A DNA stretch of 64,000 nucleotides from Empedobacter stercoris (GCF_020281205.1 NZ_JACXZC010000001.1:124001-188000), one strand, 5' to 3'. Shown: positions 8,239-17,694, counted from the first letter of the stretch. Notes: generated by a model from the sequence alone, not told the origin. A program made the numbers and translations.

Positions 8239-9435
8239 TTATTTTAAAGTTTTTTTCTCAGCTTCACGATAGAAAGTTTCTTTCTGATCGTTTCCTAATG
8301 TTTTGTATGCTTGAATTAAGTTACGAATAACCAAACGATTTTCTGGTTGAATTTCGTACATTTTTTCAAGATAAGGAACTGCTTCTGTAAACAAAGCTTT
8401 ACGTTTTGTTTCGTTTGCATTGTAAATTTCCTTCTCTTTTTTTGATGTTCCTAAATTGTTGTTCATCGCTTCAACAATTTCTTTGTCTGCTTGTAAAATA
8501 GCTAACACTAAATTGTTATAAGATTCGAAATGTTTTGGGTTTAACTCAATCGATTTTTGGAACATTTTTTTAGCCTCTTCTGTTTTAGATTTATCATCTA
8601 AATATAAAACGCCTAAGTTGTAATAGTTTTGCGCATCATTTGGATTAATTTTAATCGCTTCTTCGATATGTTTTAACATTTTGTCAGAATTTCCAGATAC
8701 TTGGTAGATTGCAGTCGCAATGGTGTTGATGTCAGCATCAGTAGGGTATTTATCAATAGCTTCTTCTACAATTGCATCGTGTTTTTTTGCATTGTATAAA
8801 CCATTAAGAGCTAAAATATACATATCACGGTTGTAATCTTTTGTCTGATTAGCAGATTTACCTGTGAATCCTTTTGCAGCTAATTCTTTCAAAATCGTTA
8901 ACGATTTGTCGTAATCATTTGCATTGTAAAAACAGATAGCAGCTTGGTATTTATAGATATCTTCTTTTGTACCTAAAGCTTCAACTAAATTATAAACGTT
9001 CAAGAATTTTGTTCCTGCTTCTGTGTATTGTTTAGCATCCATTGCTTTGTTAGCAGCGTCTAATTCTTTGTTCGCTAAAGTAGAAACTTCTGATTGCAAT
9101 AAGAAACCATATTTTGGTTGTAATGCAACTTCTTTTGCTTTTGCATAATTACCAGCTGCAGTTGCTTTATCTAAATCAGCTTGAGAATAGTAAAACTCAT
9201 CTTTTTTAGTGTCTTTATTTTTGACTTGCCAAACTTTGCCGTTTTCGTATTTAGATAATTTTGCTAAATCTTGACTTGCTTTTGTAACGTCACCTTTTGC
9301 TAAGTTTTCTTTTGCTGATTTATTGTATTTTTCAGCTAAAACTGTAGGTTCTGTTGTTAATTCTTCTGAGTTTGTTTGAGCAAATGATGTTGACATTGCT
9401 AAAACTAAACTTAAACTAAATAATAATTTTTTCAT
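8239..9435 (-). CDS. Exported tetratricopeptide-repeat protein
   Basis: 398 residues with a signal peptide (residues 1-19, ending SFAQ). The mature part is helical with TPR units; the clearest is 'NDAQNYYNLGVLYLDD' followed by 'AKKMFQKSIELNPKHFESYN' at about 270-312, with others toward the C-terminus ('LEKMYEIQPENRLVIRNLIQ'). TPR proteins are protein-interaction scaffolds; the partner is unknown. It starts three bases after the gyrA stop, so the two are probably cotranscribed, an arrangement I recall from other flavobacteria. It ends at the shared terminator 8185-8220. Confidence 0.8.
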   Translation of the reverse strand: MKKLLFSLSLVLAMSTSFAQTNSEELTTEPTVLAEKYNKSAKENLAKGDVTKASQDLAKLSKYENGKVWQVKNKDTKKDEFYYSQADLDKATAAGNYAKAKEVALQPKYGFLLQSEVSTLANKELDAANKAMDAKQYTEAGTKFLNVYNLVEALGTKEDIYKYQAAICFYNANDYDKSLTILKELAAKGFTGKSANQTKDYNRDMYILALNGLYNAKKHDAIVEEAIDKYPTDADINTIATAIYQVSGNSDKMLKHIEEAIKINPNDAQNYYNLGVLYLDDKSKTEEAKKMFQKSIELNPKHFESYNNLVLAILQADKEIVEAMNNNLGTSKKEKEIYNANETKRKALFTEAVPYLEKMYEIQPENRLVIRNLIQAYKTLGNDQKETFYREAEKKTLK

Positions 9436-9438
9436 TGA

Positions 9439-12012
9439 TTATTCATTATTTGGATCCTCAGCAGGTGTTTCATTTGCTTGAGTTTCGTTGTTTTCGTTTG
9501 TATTTTCTACAATAATTGGATTTCCTTCTTCATCAAGTTCTACTTCGTCTTCCAATTCTTCTTCAACTTGCACTTTTGCAATAGCTGCAATTTCATCGTT
9601 CTTTTTCAGGTTAATCAATCGAACACCTTGCGTTGCGCGACCCATTACACGAATTTCATCTAAACCTGTTCTAATTGCAACTCCAGATTTATTGATAATC
9701 ATTAAATCATCTTCATCTGTAACCGCTTCAATTGCGATTAATTTACCTGTTTTGTCAGTGATATTTAAAGTTGTGACACCTTTTCCACCACGATTTGTTT
9801 CACGGTAATCTTCTATAGATGAGCGTTTTCCATAACCTTGTTCAGAAACGACTAATACAGTCTCTTTTTCTATATCAGTTACAACAATCATTCCGACAAC
9901 TTCATTATCAGGTTGATCACCTAAGTTAATTCCACGAACACCTGAAGCAGTACGACCCATTGGACGAACTTTTTCATCTTCGAAACGAATTGCTTTACCA
10001 TATTTAGAAGCGATCATAATTTGGGATTTACCATTTGTTAATAATGCTTCTAATAATGTATCACCTTCACGAACTGTAATTGCGTTAATACCATTTGCAC
10101 GTGGACGAGAATAAGCTTCTAAAGATGTTTTCTTGATGATACCATTTTTAGTTACCATAATTACGTAATTATTATTTACGTATTCTTCGTTCATTAAATC
10201 GTGTGTTAAGATATAAGCTTTTACTTTGTCATCTGGTTCGATGTTGATTAAGTTTTGTATAGCTCTACCTTTAGATGTTTTAGAACCTTCTGGAATTTCA
10301 TATACACGCATCCAAAAACATTTACCTTTTTCTGTAAAGAATAACATGTATTGGTGATTAGATGCTGAAACCATATATTCTAAGAAATCTTCGTCACGAG
10401 TTGTAGCAGCTCTGTTACCAACTCCTCCGCGAGATTGTTTGCGGTATTCTGAAAGTGGTGTACGTTTGATATAACCCATGTGAGAAATTGTTAAAACAAC
10501 TTGTTCATCAGGAATTAAATCTTCTATATTTAAATCACCACCTGCATAATCGATCTCTGTACGACGTTCATCACCATATTTTTTACGAACTTCTAATAAT
10601 TCGTCTTTGATAATTTGCATTCGTAAATCTTCGTTTGCTAAAATATCTTTTAAGTGATTAATCATTTTCATGATTTCTTCGTACTCTTCACGAATCTTAT
10701 CAATCTCAAGACCAGTTAATGTACGTAAACGTAAATCTAAGATGGCACGTGCCTGAATTTCTGATAACTCAAAAGCTTCCATTAATCCTGTACGAGCATC
10801 CTCTGGTGTTGCAGATTCACGAATAATTTTAATTGCACGGTCCAAATCATCTTGTGTTCCGATTACTTTCATGTAACCTTCTAAGATGTGTGCTCTTTCT
10901 TGTGCTTTTCTTAATTCGTATTCAGTACGACGAATAACAACTTCGTGACGGTGTTCTACGAAATGATAAATCATATCTTTCAAGTTCAATTGCTCTGGTC
11001 TTCCATTTACCAAGGCAATATTGTTTACACTGAAAGATGATTGTAATTGAGTGAATTTAAATAATTTATTTAAAACTACGTTAGGAACTGCGTCCATTTT
11101 TAAGACATAAACGATACGCATACCTTTACGGTCAGATTCGTCACGAATCTCAGAAATACCATCTAATTTACCGTCTTTTACCAACTCAGCAGTTTTTGCA
11201 ATCATGTCTGCTTTGTTAACTTGGTAAGGAATTTCTGTTACGATAATACAATCGCGCCCATGTACTTCTTCGAAATTAGTTTTTGCACGTAAAACAACAC
11301 GTCCACGTCCAGTTTCGAAGGCTTGTTTTACTCCGTCGTAACCATAAATAGTACCTCCAGTTGGGAAGTCTGGTGCTTTGATATATTGTGTTAATTCGTC
11401 AATTGTAATTTCACGATTATCAATATAAGCGATAGTTCCGTCAATAACTTCTGTTAAGTTGTGCGGAGCCATATTTGTAGCCATACCAACTGCAATACCA
11501 GATGCACCATTCACTAATAGGTTAGGAACACGTGTTGGTAAAACCGTAGGTTCTTGGATTGTATCGTCGAAGTTTAGTTGAAAATCAACTGTTTCTTTAT
11601 CTAAATCAGCTAATAATTCGTCTGATATTTTTTGAAGTCTTGCTTCAGTATAACGCATTGCAGCGGGTGGATCTCCATCTACAGAACCGTAGTTACCTTG
11701 TCCGTCAACTAGTAAGTAACGCAAAGACCAAGGTTGTGCCATACGTACCATAGTGTCGTAAACAGAACTGTCGCCATGTGGGTGAAATTTACCTAAAACT
11801 TCCCCTACAATACGTGCCGACTTTTTGTAAGAACGATTAGAAAAAACACCTAATTCATACATTCCGAATAATACTCTACGGTGTACAGGTTTTAAACCAT
11901 CACGCACATCCGGAAGCGCACGAGATACGATTACCGACATCGAATAATCGATGTAAGCGGATTTCATTTCATCCTCAATGTTAATTGGGATTAGTCTTTC
12001 TCCTTCAGTCAT
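9439..12012 (-). CDS. gyrA: DNA gyrase subunit A
   Basis: 857 residues, full length. GyrA cuts and rejoins DNA in the GyrA2GyrB2 complex that introduces negative supercoils. The catalytic tyrosine is Tyr121 in '[12 protein letters not shown]'. The quinolone-resistance region reads '[20 protein letters not shown]'; the positions matching E. coli Ser83 and Asp87 are Ser82 and Asp86, the wild-type susceptible state. The C-terminal beta-pinwheel carries a GyrA box 'TNRGGKG', which separates gyrase from topoisomerase IV. It ends in an acidic, Asn/Glu-rich tail of about 40 residues. Confidence 0.97.
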   Translation of the reverse strand: MTEGERLIPINIEDEMKSAYIDYSMSVIVSRALPDVRDGLKPVHRRVLFGMYELGVFSNRSYKKSARIVGEVLGKFHPHGDSSVYDTMVRMAQPWSLRYLLVDGQGNYGSVDGDPPAAMRYTEARLQKISDELLADLDKETVDFQLNFDDTIQEPTVLPTRVPNLLVNGASGIAVGMATNMAPHNLTEVIDGTIAYIDNREITIDELTQYIKAPDFPTGGTIYGYDGVKQAFETGRGRVVLRAKTNFEEVHGRDCIIVTEIPYQVNKADMIAKTAELVKDGKLDGISEIRDESDRKGMRIVYVLKMDAVPNVVLNKLFKFTQLQSSFSVNNIALVNGRPEQLNLKDMIYHFVEHRHEVVIRRTEYELRKAQERAHILEGYMKVIGTQDDLDRAIKIIRESATPEDARTGLMEAFELSEIQARAILDLRLRTLTGLEIDKIREEYEEIMKMINHLKDILANEDLRMQIIKDELLEVRKKYGDERRTEIDYAGGDLNIEDLIPDEQVVLTISHMGYIKRTPLSEYRKQSRGGVGNRAATTRDEDFLEYMVSASNHQYMLFFTEKGKCFWMRVYEIPEGSKTSKGRAIQNLINIEPDDKVKAYILTHDLMNEEYVNNNYVIMVTKNGIIKKTSLEAYSRPRANGINAITVREGDTLLEALLTNGKSQIMIASKYGKAIRFEDEKVRPMGRTASGVRGINLGDQPDNEVVGMIVVTDIEKETVLVVSEQGYGKRSSIEDYRETNRGGKGVTTLNITDKTGKLIAIEAVTDEDDLMIINKSGVAIRTGLDEIRVMGRATQGVRLINLKKNDEIAAIAKVQVEEELEDEVELDEEGNPIIVENTNENNETQANETPAEDPNNE

Positions 12013-12197
12013 ATTGTTTTGTTATATAAGGTGGCTAATATACGAATTTTAAGCAAAAAAAAGACTGCTAAAAACAAGATATTTGATGTTTTATGAAACT
12101 TTTAAGGATTCATTTTACATCGTTCCGAAAATTGGTTGATTTGATTAAGTGAAACAAAATGTTGATAAGTTTTAATTGTTATTGTTTTAATTTTCTC

Positions 12198-12228
12198 TTG
12201 CTTAACAAAAAAAATGTTTTTATATTTG
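12198..12228 (+). promoter_or_regulatory. Upstream rpmH promoter (P1)
   Basis: TTG at 12198-12200 and TATATTTG at 12221-12228, spaced 20 bases, fit the Bacteroidota consensus TTTG-N(17-20)-TAnnTTTG. The transcript would start near 12235, at the first arm of the leader hairpin. Confidence 0.65.
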
Positions 12229-12234
12229 CACTTC

Positions 12235-12296
12235 GAAAATTACAAAGTGTAGAACGGAACGCGGTTTACTATTAATTCAGCTTTTTTGTAATTTTC
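12235..12296 (+). other. Inverted repeat in the rpmH leader
   Basis: gaaaattacaaa (12235-12246) is exactly complementary to tttgtaattttc (12285-12296), enclosing 38 bases. It sits between the two rpmH promoters, so it would be the 5' end of the P1 transcript and absent from the P2 transcript. It could be a leader regulatory element; there is no T run, so it is not a simple terminator. The rest of 12013-12376 holds only the two promoters. Confidence 0.6.
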
Positions 12297-12310
12297 TATC
12301 AATTTGATTT

Positions 12311-12339
12311 TTGAATTAATAATATTAACTGTATATTTG
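12311..12339 (+). promoter_or_regulatory. Downstream rpmH promoter (P2)
   Basis: TTG at 12311-12313 and TATATTTG at 12332-12339, spaced 18 bases, a close match to the Bacteroidota consensus. The expected start is about 30 bases before the rpmH ATG. Confidence 0.7.
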
Positions 12340-12376
12340 CAACCCATTCGAGTAATGGATTAGAAACTTAGTAAAG

Positions 12377-12535
12377 ATGAGTAAGAGAACATTTCAACCA
12401 AGTAACAGAAAAAAAAGAAACAAACACGGATTCCGTGAGCGTATGGCTTCTAAAAACGGGCGCAAAGTATTAGCTGCTCGTAGAAAGAAAGGAAGAAAAG
12501 CATTAACTGTTAGTGAAGTAAGAGCTAAAAGATAA
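12377..12535 (+). CDS. rpmH: Large ribosomal subunit protein bL34
   Basis: A 52-residue protein beginning [20 protein letters not shown] and ending in a basic tail with SEVRAKR. It matches the universal L34 pattern with KRTFQPSN at the start and '[20 protein letters not shown]' in the middle. L34 binds 23S rRNA in the large subunit. The gene is monocistronic, served by two tandem promoters and closed by a terminator at 12557-12590. Unlike in many bacteria it is not beside dnaA or rnpA. Confidence 0.97.
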   Translation: MSKRTFQPSNRKKRNKHGFRERMASKNGRKVLAARRKKGRKALTVSEVRAKR

Positions 12536-12556
12536 TCGCTACAATTCATAAAAAAT

Positions 12557-12590
12557 AAGCTTGAAGGTCGTTCTTTCAAGCTTTTTTTTT
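12557..12590 (+). terminator. rpmH terminator
   Basis: A 9-bp stem (aagcttgaa / ttcaagctt) followed by a T run. It lies 22 bases after the rpmH stop and rules out translation of ftsE from the upstream TTG at 12561. Confidence 0.85.
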
Positions 12591-12617
12591 ACATTTGTTT
12601 TAAAGACTGTAATAAGT

Positions 12618-13310
12618 ATGGAAGCTAAAAATGTAATTGAGTTAAGTCAATCATCTATATATCAAAGAAATCATTTAGTATTATCGGACGTTAATTTTAC
12701 ACTAAACGAAGGTGAATTTGTTTATCTAATCGGGAAAACGGGAAGTGGAAAAAGTAGTTTGTTAAAAGTACTTTATGGTGATTTACCACTACAATCAGGG
12801 CAAGGAGCTGTGGTTGGAATGGATTTGAAATCATTAAAAACAAGTAAAATTCCAGACCTTAGAAGGCATTTAGGGATTGTCTTTCAGGATTTCCAATTAT
12901 TAACAGACCGTACAGTTGAACAAAATTTAATCTTTGTTTTGAAGGCTACAGGTTGGAAAGATAAAGCGACAATTGATAAACGTATCGATGAGGTTTTAGA
13001 TGCAGTAGGTATGTTGTCTAAAAAGAAAATGATGCCATTCCGTCTTTCAGGTGGTGAGCAGCAGCGTGTTTCTATTGCTCGTGCTTTGTTGAATCATCCA
13101 GAATTGATTTTAGCTGATGAGCCGACAGGAAACTTAGATCCAGAAACTTCAAATGATATTATGGATTTGTTGTTGTCTGTGTCAAAACAAAATAATTGTG
13201 CAGTTTTAATGGCTACACATGATTACGAAATTATTCGTCGTTATCCTGCTCGTAAAGTACGTTGTGAAGACGGTAAATTATTTGAGGTTACTGAAGCAAT
13301 CACAGAATAA
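12618..13310 (+). CDS. ftsE: Cell division ATP-binding protein FtsE
   Basis: 230 residues from the ATG at 12618. FtsE is the ATPase of the FtsEX complex, which couples septal ring assembly to activation of peptidoglycan hydrolases. Walker A is 'GKTGSGKSSLLKVLYG', the ABC signature 'LSGGEQQRVSIARAL' and Walker B 'LILADEPTGNLDPE', all close to FtsE. ftsX is not adjacent. An in-frame TTG start at 12561 would add 19 residues but falls inside the rpmH terminator stem, so the ATG is preferred. A terminator follows at 13338-13371. Confidence 0.9.
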   Translation: MEAKNVIELSQSSIYQRNHLVLSDVNFTLNEGEFVYLIGKTGSGKSSLLKVLYGDLPLQSGQGAVVGMDLKSLKTSKIPDLRRHLGIVFQDFQLLTDRTVEQNLIFVLKATGWKDKATIDKRIDEVLDAVGMLSKKKMMPFRLSGGEQQRVSIARALLNHPELILADEPTGNLDPETSNDIMDLLLSVSKQNNCAVLMATHDYEIIRRYPARKVRCEDGKLFEVTEAITE

Positions 13311-13337
13311 AAATTTATATACAATATAATTTTAAAG

Positions 13338-13371
13338 AAAGAGTTTACTTAGTTGTAAACTCTTTTTTTAT
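13338..13371 (+). terminator. ftsE terminator
   Basis: An 11-bp perfect stem (aaagagtttac / gtaaactcttt), six-base loop, then a T run. Confidence 0.85.
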
Positions 13372-13387
13372 ATATTAAACTAATAAA

Positions 13388-14503
13388 ATGTTTAGAGATA
13401 AACCATTACATTTTGTAAGCATGGATACGCCTTTTCCTCCAAGTTATGGAGGAGTGATTGATGTGTTTTTTAAATTACAGGCTTTTCATCAATTAGGGGT
13501 AAAAGTGTATTTACATATTTTTGGATTTAAAGAAAATAAAGAGAGTGGTTTAGAAAAGTATGCTGAAAAAGTCTACTATTATCCTATCAAGCAAAATCCT
13601 TTTTTGGTTTTTAATAAATCTCCATTTTCAGTTTGTTCAAGAAATGGAAATAAATTATTTGAAAATATAACCAAAATTGACGCACCAATTTTTTTTGAAA
13701 GCCTTAAAACGACAGATATTATTCGAAAATTTAATTTATCAAATCAAAAAAAATATTTAAGATTACATAATATTGAGCAAAATTATTTTGAAGGTTTAGC
13801 TTTAAGTGAAACAAATATTCTTAAGAGAGTGATGTATTACTTAGAAGCTAAAAAGTACATTAAATATGAGCCGATTATGAGTCATTTTGATCAAATTTTC
13901 ACGTTGTCTAATTATGAACAAGATTATATATATCAAACGTTTTCTAAAGGTAAATTTATACCTGTTTTTCATGGGAATAATACCTTTTGTAATTTAAAAG
14001 GTTGTGGTCATTATGCCTTGTATCATGGGGATTTAAGAGCAGCAGATAACCGTAGAGCTGTAGAATTTTTGATTGATGTTTTTAACGATATAGATTATCC
14101 TTTAATCATCGCTTCAAGTTCTAAACAAGCATGGGTTGAAGATAAAATAGTTGGTAGAAAAAATATTAAATTTATTTACTTAGAAGATTTTAAACATCTG
14201 TTAACGTTGTTTAAAAATGCTCAAATGAATATTAGTTGGTCTTTTCAGCAGTCTGGAACGAAATTGAAAGTTGTAAATGCATTATTTAATAGTCGATATT
14301 CTATTATTAATGACAATGTGATAGATGACGATCATATTCGTCAATTATGTATTGAAGTTAAGAATGAAAAGGAGCTTATTGAACAAATTAATTTATTGAA
14401 AAATAAACCATTTATTGCTTCTGAAACTTACAAATCTATTTTAGAAACTTATTTAAATGACAGAATGAATGCAGAAAATATTTTAAACGAAATTTTTTCT
14501 TAA
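13388..14503 (+). CDS. Glycosyltransferase, GT-B fold (family 4/1-like)
   Basis: 371 residues, no signal peptide or membrane segment. The start 'LHFVSMDTPFPPSYGGVIDV' is the N-terminal nucleotide-sugar transferase pattern in which a Gly-rich loop binds the substrate. The second half has 'YHGDLRAADNRRAVEFLIDV', a family pattern seen in GT4-like enzymes. It probably adds a sugar to lipopolysaccharide, capsule or a glycoprotein; donor and acceptor are unknown. It leads a short locus with the oxygenase 24 bases downstream and a second glycosyltransferase converging from the right. Confidence 0.75.
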   Translation: MFRDKPLHFVSMDTPFPPSYGGVIDVFFKLQAFHQLGVKVYLHIFGFKENKESGLEKYAEKVYYYPIKQNPFLVFNKSPFSVCSRNGNKLFENITKIDAPIFFESLKTTDIIRKFNLSNQKKYLRLHNIEQNYFEGLALSETNILKRVMYYLEAKKYIKYEPIMSHFDQIFTLSNYEQDYIYQTFSKGKFIPVFHGNNTFCNLKGCGHYALYHGDLRAADNRRAVEFLIDVFNDIDYPLIIASSSKQAWVEDKIVGRKNIKFIYLEDFKHLLTLFKNAQMNISWSFQQSGTKLKVVNALFNSRYSIINDNVIDDDHIRQLCIEVKNEKELIEQINLLKNKPFIASETYKSILETYLNDRMNAENILNEIFS

Positions 14504-14527
14504 ATTTAAATACAATTAACAACGAAT

Positions 14528-15349
14528 ATGCGCAGAGAAAATTTTGCAGATTTAATTTTACAAAAAATTAAAGACCAAAAAGACACTATAAAACAGCAAT
14601 ATCATACTTCTAAAAATAAAATTGGATATTTTTGGATAGATGATTTATTGCCAAACGATTTAGCATTGGAAATTAATGAAAACTTTCCTTCTAAAGATGA
14701 AATGGTTTTGAAAAAAAGTTTGAAAGAAGATAAATATATCGCTGTTCAAATGAACCAATATCATCCTATTTTGGAAGAGATTATTTATGCTTTTCAAGAC
14801 GAAAGAATTGTGAGTTTGATTGCAGAAATATGTGATATAAAGCAACCTATTCCAGATTCTTCTTTGTATGCTGGTGGATTGTCGATGATGGGAAATAAAC
14901 AATTTTTACAACCACATTTAGATAATTCTCATGATGCAAAAAGAGAATTATGGCGCGTATTAAATTTATTGTATTATGTGACACCAGATTGGAGAGAAGA
15001 ATATGGAGGAAATTTAGAAATTTGGCCAAATGGATTGAAGAATGAGCAGATTACAATTTTTAGTAAATTCAATCGATTAGCTGTAATGGCGACGCATAAT
15101 GAATCGTTGCATTCGGTTTCACTAATAAAATATGAAGGGTTTAGAAAATGTGTGTCGAATTATTATTTTTCGAAAGAACCTTTAAGAGAAACAGATTCGT
15201 TTCATGTTACATCTTTTAGAGGGCGTCCTGAACAAAAAGTGTTGGATCAAGTTTTACAAGTTGATAATGCGTTGAGAATGGGGGTTAGAAAGGTTTTTAA
15301 GAAAGGAGTAGTCGAAAATCCGCATGTATATAAAAAAGAAAAAGAATAG
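14528..15349 (+). CDS. 2-oxoglutarate/Fe(II)-dependent oxygenase (prolyl-4-hydroxylase-like)
   Basis: 273 residues. The iron triad is visible: the HxD pair in 'QPHLDNSHDAKRELWR' and the distal His in 'MATHNESLHSV', followed by the 2-oxoglutarate-binding Arg in 'EGFRKCVSNYYF'. The strand pattern 'LNLLYYVTPDWREEYGGNLEI' between them is typical of the double-stranded beta-helix fold. These enzymes hydroxylate proteins or small molecules. Its place between glycosyltransferase genes suggests action on a glycan or glycoprotein, which is inference. It follows the first glycosyltransferase by 24 bases, so likely the same transcript. Confidence 0.8.
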   Translation: MRRENFADLILQKIKDQKDTIKQQYHTSKNKIGYFWIDDLLPNDLALEINENFPSKDEMVLKKSLKEDKYIAVQMNQYHPILEEIIYAFQDERIVSLIAEICDIKQPIPDSSLYAGGLSMMGNKQFLQPHLDNSHDAKRELWRVLNLLYYVTPDWREEYGGNLEIWPNGLKNEQITIFSKFNRLAVMATHNESLHSVSLIKYEGFRKCVSNYYFSKEPLRETDSFHVTSFRGRPEQKVLDQVLQVDNALRMGVRKVFKKGVVENPHVYKKEKE

Positions 15350-15364
15350 GTTAAGGAGATTAAC

Positions 15365-16483
15365 CTATTTTTTTATTTGTTCAAAAATTGCTTTAAGTTT
15401 TATTTCTTCGTTTTCCCAACAAAGTTCTTTTGCAGCTTTTGCAAGATTTTCTTGGTAACTTCGTTTTCCTTCGTTTAAGATCTCTTGTAATGTTTCGGCT
15501 AAATGTTTTGGTTCATGGTTTATAATCACTTTACCTACGTTGTATTCTTCTACCATTTTTTTTATCTCTGGTAAATTTGTCGCTAAAATAGGAACTCTTG
15601 CTTGAATAAAGTCGAATAGTTTATTCGGTAGAGCATAGCGATAGCTTAAACCTAAATCTTCTTCCAAACTCATTCCTACATCAGCTAAAGGTGTTATGGT
15701 TTTTAAAGTTTTTGGGGGAATATTTCCTAAAAAATGAATGCGATTTGTAAGGTTTAAATTTTTTACCAATTGCTCGTATTCTGCTTTTTTTGGACCTTCT
15801 CCAGCAATCCAAAATTGACAATTTTCGACATACTTAAATGCTTCAATCATTTTATCGATTCCTCGACTCATATTGATTGCACCTTGATACATTAAAATTT
15901 TGTCATTCGTTGGATTTTCGGGTAAGCGAAAGAAAATAAAATCTTGTTTATCATTCAGTTTTGTTCGATTGGGAACATTTCTAATCACAACCGGATTAGC
16001 GCCATATTCTTTATGAAACCAATTAGCATATCCATCACTAACGGTGTAAAAATGATTGATTTTTGGAAGTAAGAATTGTTCTAAAGTTTTCCATATTTTT
16101 TTTGTTTTTGGACGATTCTGAAGTGATGGTAACTCTGAAAAAATCTCATGACTATCAAAAACTAAAGGTCTATTTTTGATTTTGCTGACCAAGTAAAAAG
16201 GGAATAAACTGTCCAAATCATTCGCTAATAAAATGGTCTTTTTATCTGTTTTTTTTAATAAAGTAAAAAATAATTTCCAATTAAATTCGGCATACATTTT
16301 CATCGTTGATTGATTATTCATCTCAATCAAATGCGTTTTGTATGGTTTATTCAAATTTGGCTTTCCTTTTAATGTTGCGCCAATTAATTCTACATCATAT
16401 CCAAATTTCAATAAAGAATGACAAACTTTATCTAATCGTTGATCCGTTTCAATATTATTTAATACTGCAGAAAGAATTTTCAA
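15365..16483 (-). CDS. Glycosyltransferase family 4 protein
   Basis: 372 residues. The C-terminal half has the GT4 pattern 'FWIAGEGPKKAEYEQLV' and the EX7E-region equivalent 'SLEEDLGLSYRYALPNKLFD', followed by 'QARVPILATNLPEI'. The N-terminal half starts 'SAVLNNIETDQRLDKVCHSL', common in bacterial surface-polysaccharide transferases. The only usable in-frame start is TTG at 16483, since no ATG lies between the upstream stop and this point. It converges with the oxygenase gene, 15 bases between their stop codons. Donor and acceptor are unknown. Confidence 0.82.
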   Translation of the reverse strand: MKILSAVLNNIETDQRLDKVCHSLLKFGYDVELIGATLKGKPNLNKPYKTHLIEMNNQSTMKMYAEFNWKLFFTLLKKTDKKTILLANDLDSLFPFYLVSKIKNRPLVFDSHEIFSELPSLQNRPKTKKIWKTLEQFLLPKINHFYTVSDGYANWFHKEYGANPVVIRNVPNRTKLNDKQDFIFFRLPENPTNDKILMYQGAINMSRGIDKMIEAFKYVENCQFWIAGEGPKKAEYEQLVKNLNLTNRIHFLGNIPPKTLKTITPLADVGMSLEEDLGLSYRYALPNKLFDFIQARVPILATNLPEIKKMVEEYNVGKVIINHEPKHLAETLQEILNEGKRSYQENLAKAAKELCWENEEIKLKAIFEQIKK

Positions 16484-16501
16484 TGTTGTGGTTTTTAAAG
16501 G

Positions 16502-16735
16502 TTATTTTCCAGGTTTAAAAGCAATATAATAAGCCTGTACTAAAAATAATAACGCATTCGGAATAAGAACTGGCCAAGCCTCAATCATTGCAGCATAAAT
16601 TACAAAACATATACACCCTATTGCATTGATAATACGAATGGTTGTGATTTTTGAAAAAAAGAATGCTAGTACAATAAAGACTGAAGCTAAATAGCCAAAA
16701 ATATCAGCTATACCAATGTTAGATAAAAAATCCAT
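16502..16735 (-). CDS. Small inner-membrane protein, YgjV/CBU_0592-like
   Basis: 77 residues, almost all hydrophobic, with about three membrane helices and the pattern 'IFGYLASVFIVLAFFFSK' then 'RIINAIGCICFVIYAAMIEA'. Proteins like this are widespread in flavobacteria and are sometimes wrongly labelled uroporphyrinogen decarboxylase; the pattern instead recalls the YgjV/CBU_0592 membrane family. Function unknown. It lies 18 bases upstream of the GT4 gene on the same strand and is probably cotranscribed with it. Confidence 0.7.
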   Translation of the reverse strand: MDFLSNIGIADIFGYLASVFIVLAFFFSKITTIRIINAIGCICFVIYAAMIEAWPVLIPNALLFLVQAYYIAFKPGK

Positions 16736-16799
16736 AAAATGATAAATAAGAATGATAAAGTATAGGCAAAATTATGAAAAATAAGTCGATAACTTTGTG

Positions 16800-16807
16800 T
16801 AAATTTG
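16800..16807 (+). promoter_or_regulatory. -7 box directly before kdsA
   Basis: TAAATTTG matches TAnnTTTG and ends only four bases before the kdsA ATG. If used, the mRNA would start at or next to the start codon (leaderless). There is no obvious -33 match. Confidence 0.5.
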
Positions 16808-16811
16808 CACA

Positions 16812-17621
16812 ATGATAGAAACTTTATCAAAGATAAAACACAAAGATTCGCCAAATTTCTTTTTACTTGCTGGTCCATGTGCCATCGAGAATGAGGATAT
16901 GGCTTTGAGAATTGCTGAAAAAGTAATTAACATTACTGATAAATTAGAGATTCCTTATGTTTTTAAAGGATCTTTCAGAAAAGCAAACCGTTCTCGTATT
17001 GATAGTTTTACAGGAATTGGAGATGAAAAAGCATTGAAGATTATTCAAAAAGTAGGCGAAACATTTGATGTTCCTACAACAACGGATATTCATGAACCTT
17101 TTCATGCAGAAATGGCTGCAGCTTATGTAGATGTTTTACAAATTCCTGCTTTTTTGGTTCGTCAAACGGACTTAGTTGTTGCTGCAGCAAAAACAGGGAA
17201 GCATGTTACGCTGAAAAAAGGACAGTTTCTTTCGCCAGAAGCAATGAAATTTCCTGTTGAAAAAGTGACAGATTCAGGTAACAATAATGTAGCTATAATC
17301 GAACGAGGAACAATGTTAGGTTACGGAGATTTAGTGGTAGATTATCGTGGAATTCCTGTGATGCAAAATTATGCACCAGTTATTTTAGATATCACACATT
17401 CTTTGCAACAACCAAATCAAGCTTCGGGTGTTACAGGAGGAAAACCAGAGTTAATCGAAACGATTGCAAAAGCTGGAATTGCTGTAGGTGCTGACGGAAT
17501 TTTTATCGAAACGCATCAAGATCCTAAAAATGCAAAAAGTGACGGAGCAAATATGTTACAATTAGATTTGTTAGAAGGATTATTAACGAAATTAGTTAGA
17601 GTTCGTCAAGCAATTCTTTAA
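16812..17621 (+). CDS. kdsA: 3-deoxy-8-phosphooctulonate synthase (Kdo-8-phosphate synthase)
   Basis: 269 residues. KdsA condenses phosphoenolpyruvate with arabinose-5-phosphate to Kdo-8-phosphate, the precursor of the inner-core sugar of lipopolysaccharide, in the cytoplasm. Diagnostic segments are 'FLLAGPCAIENEDMALRIAE', 'VFKGSFRKANRSRIDSFTG', 'TTTDIHEPFHAE' and 'DITHSLQQPNQASGVTGGKP'. It keeps the KANRS motif that separates KdsA from DAHP synthase. Single gene, with a terminator at 17653-17679 before hemN. Confidence 0.96.
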   Translation: MIETLSKIKHKDSPNFFLLAGPCAIENEDMALRIAEKVINITDKLEIPYVFKGSFRKANRSRIDSFTGIGDEKALKIIQKVGETFDVPTTTDIHEPFHAEMAAAYVDVLQIPAFLVRQTDLVVAAAKTGKHVTLKKGQFLSPEAMKFPVEKVTDSGNNNVAIIERGTMLGYGDLVVDYRGIPVMQNYAPVILDITHSLQQPNQASGVTGGKPELIETIAKAGIAVGADGIFIETHQDPKNAKSDGANMLQLDLLEGLLTKLVRVRQAIL

Positions 17622-17652
17622 ATTTTTTTTTTAGAATTCAATAATATTAAAT

Positions 17653-17679
17653 AATACTTAATCAATTTGATTAAGTATT
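17653..17679 (+). terminator. kdsA terminator
   Basis: A 12-bp perfect stem (aatacttaatca / tgattaagtatt) with a three-base loop, followed by TTTAATTTTTT. Confidence 0.7.
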
Positions 17680-17694
17680 TTTAATTTTTTAGAT

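Noticed and set aside
9478-9808. Plus-strand frames opposite the gyrA C-terminus
   Set aside because: They are complements of the acidic tail and the conserved pinwheel domain, giving low-complexity Ser/Phe-rich sequence.
12561-12617. Extended ftsE start at TTG 12561
   Set aside because: The codon lies inside the rpmH terminator stem and the added residues are not FtsE-like; the ATG at 12618 fits.
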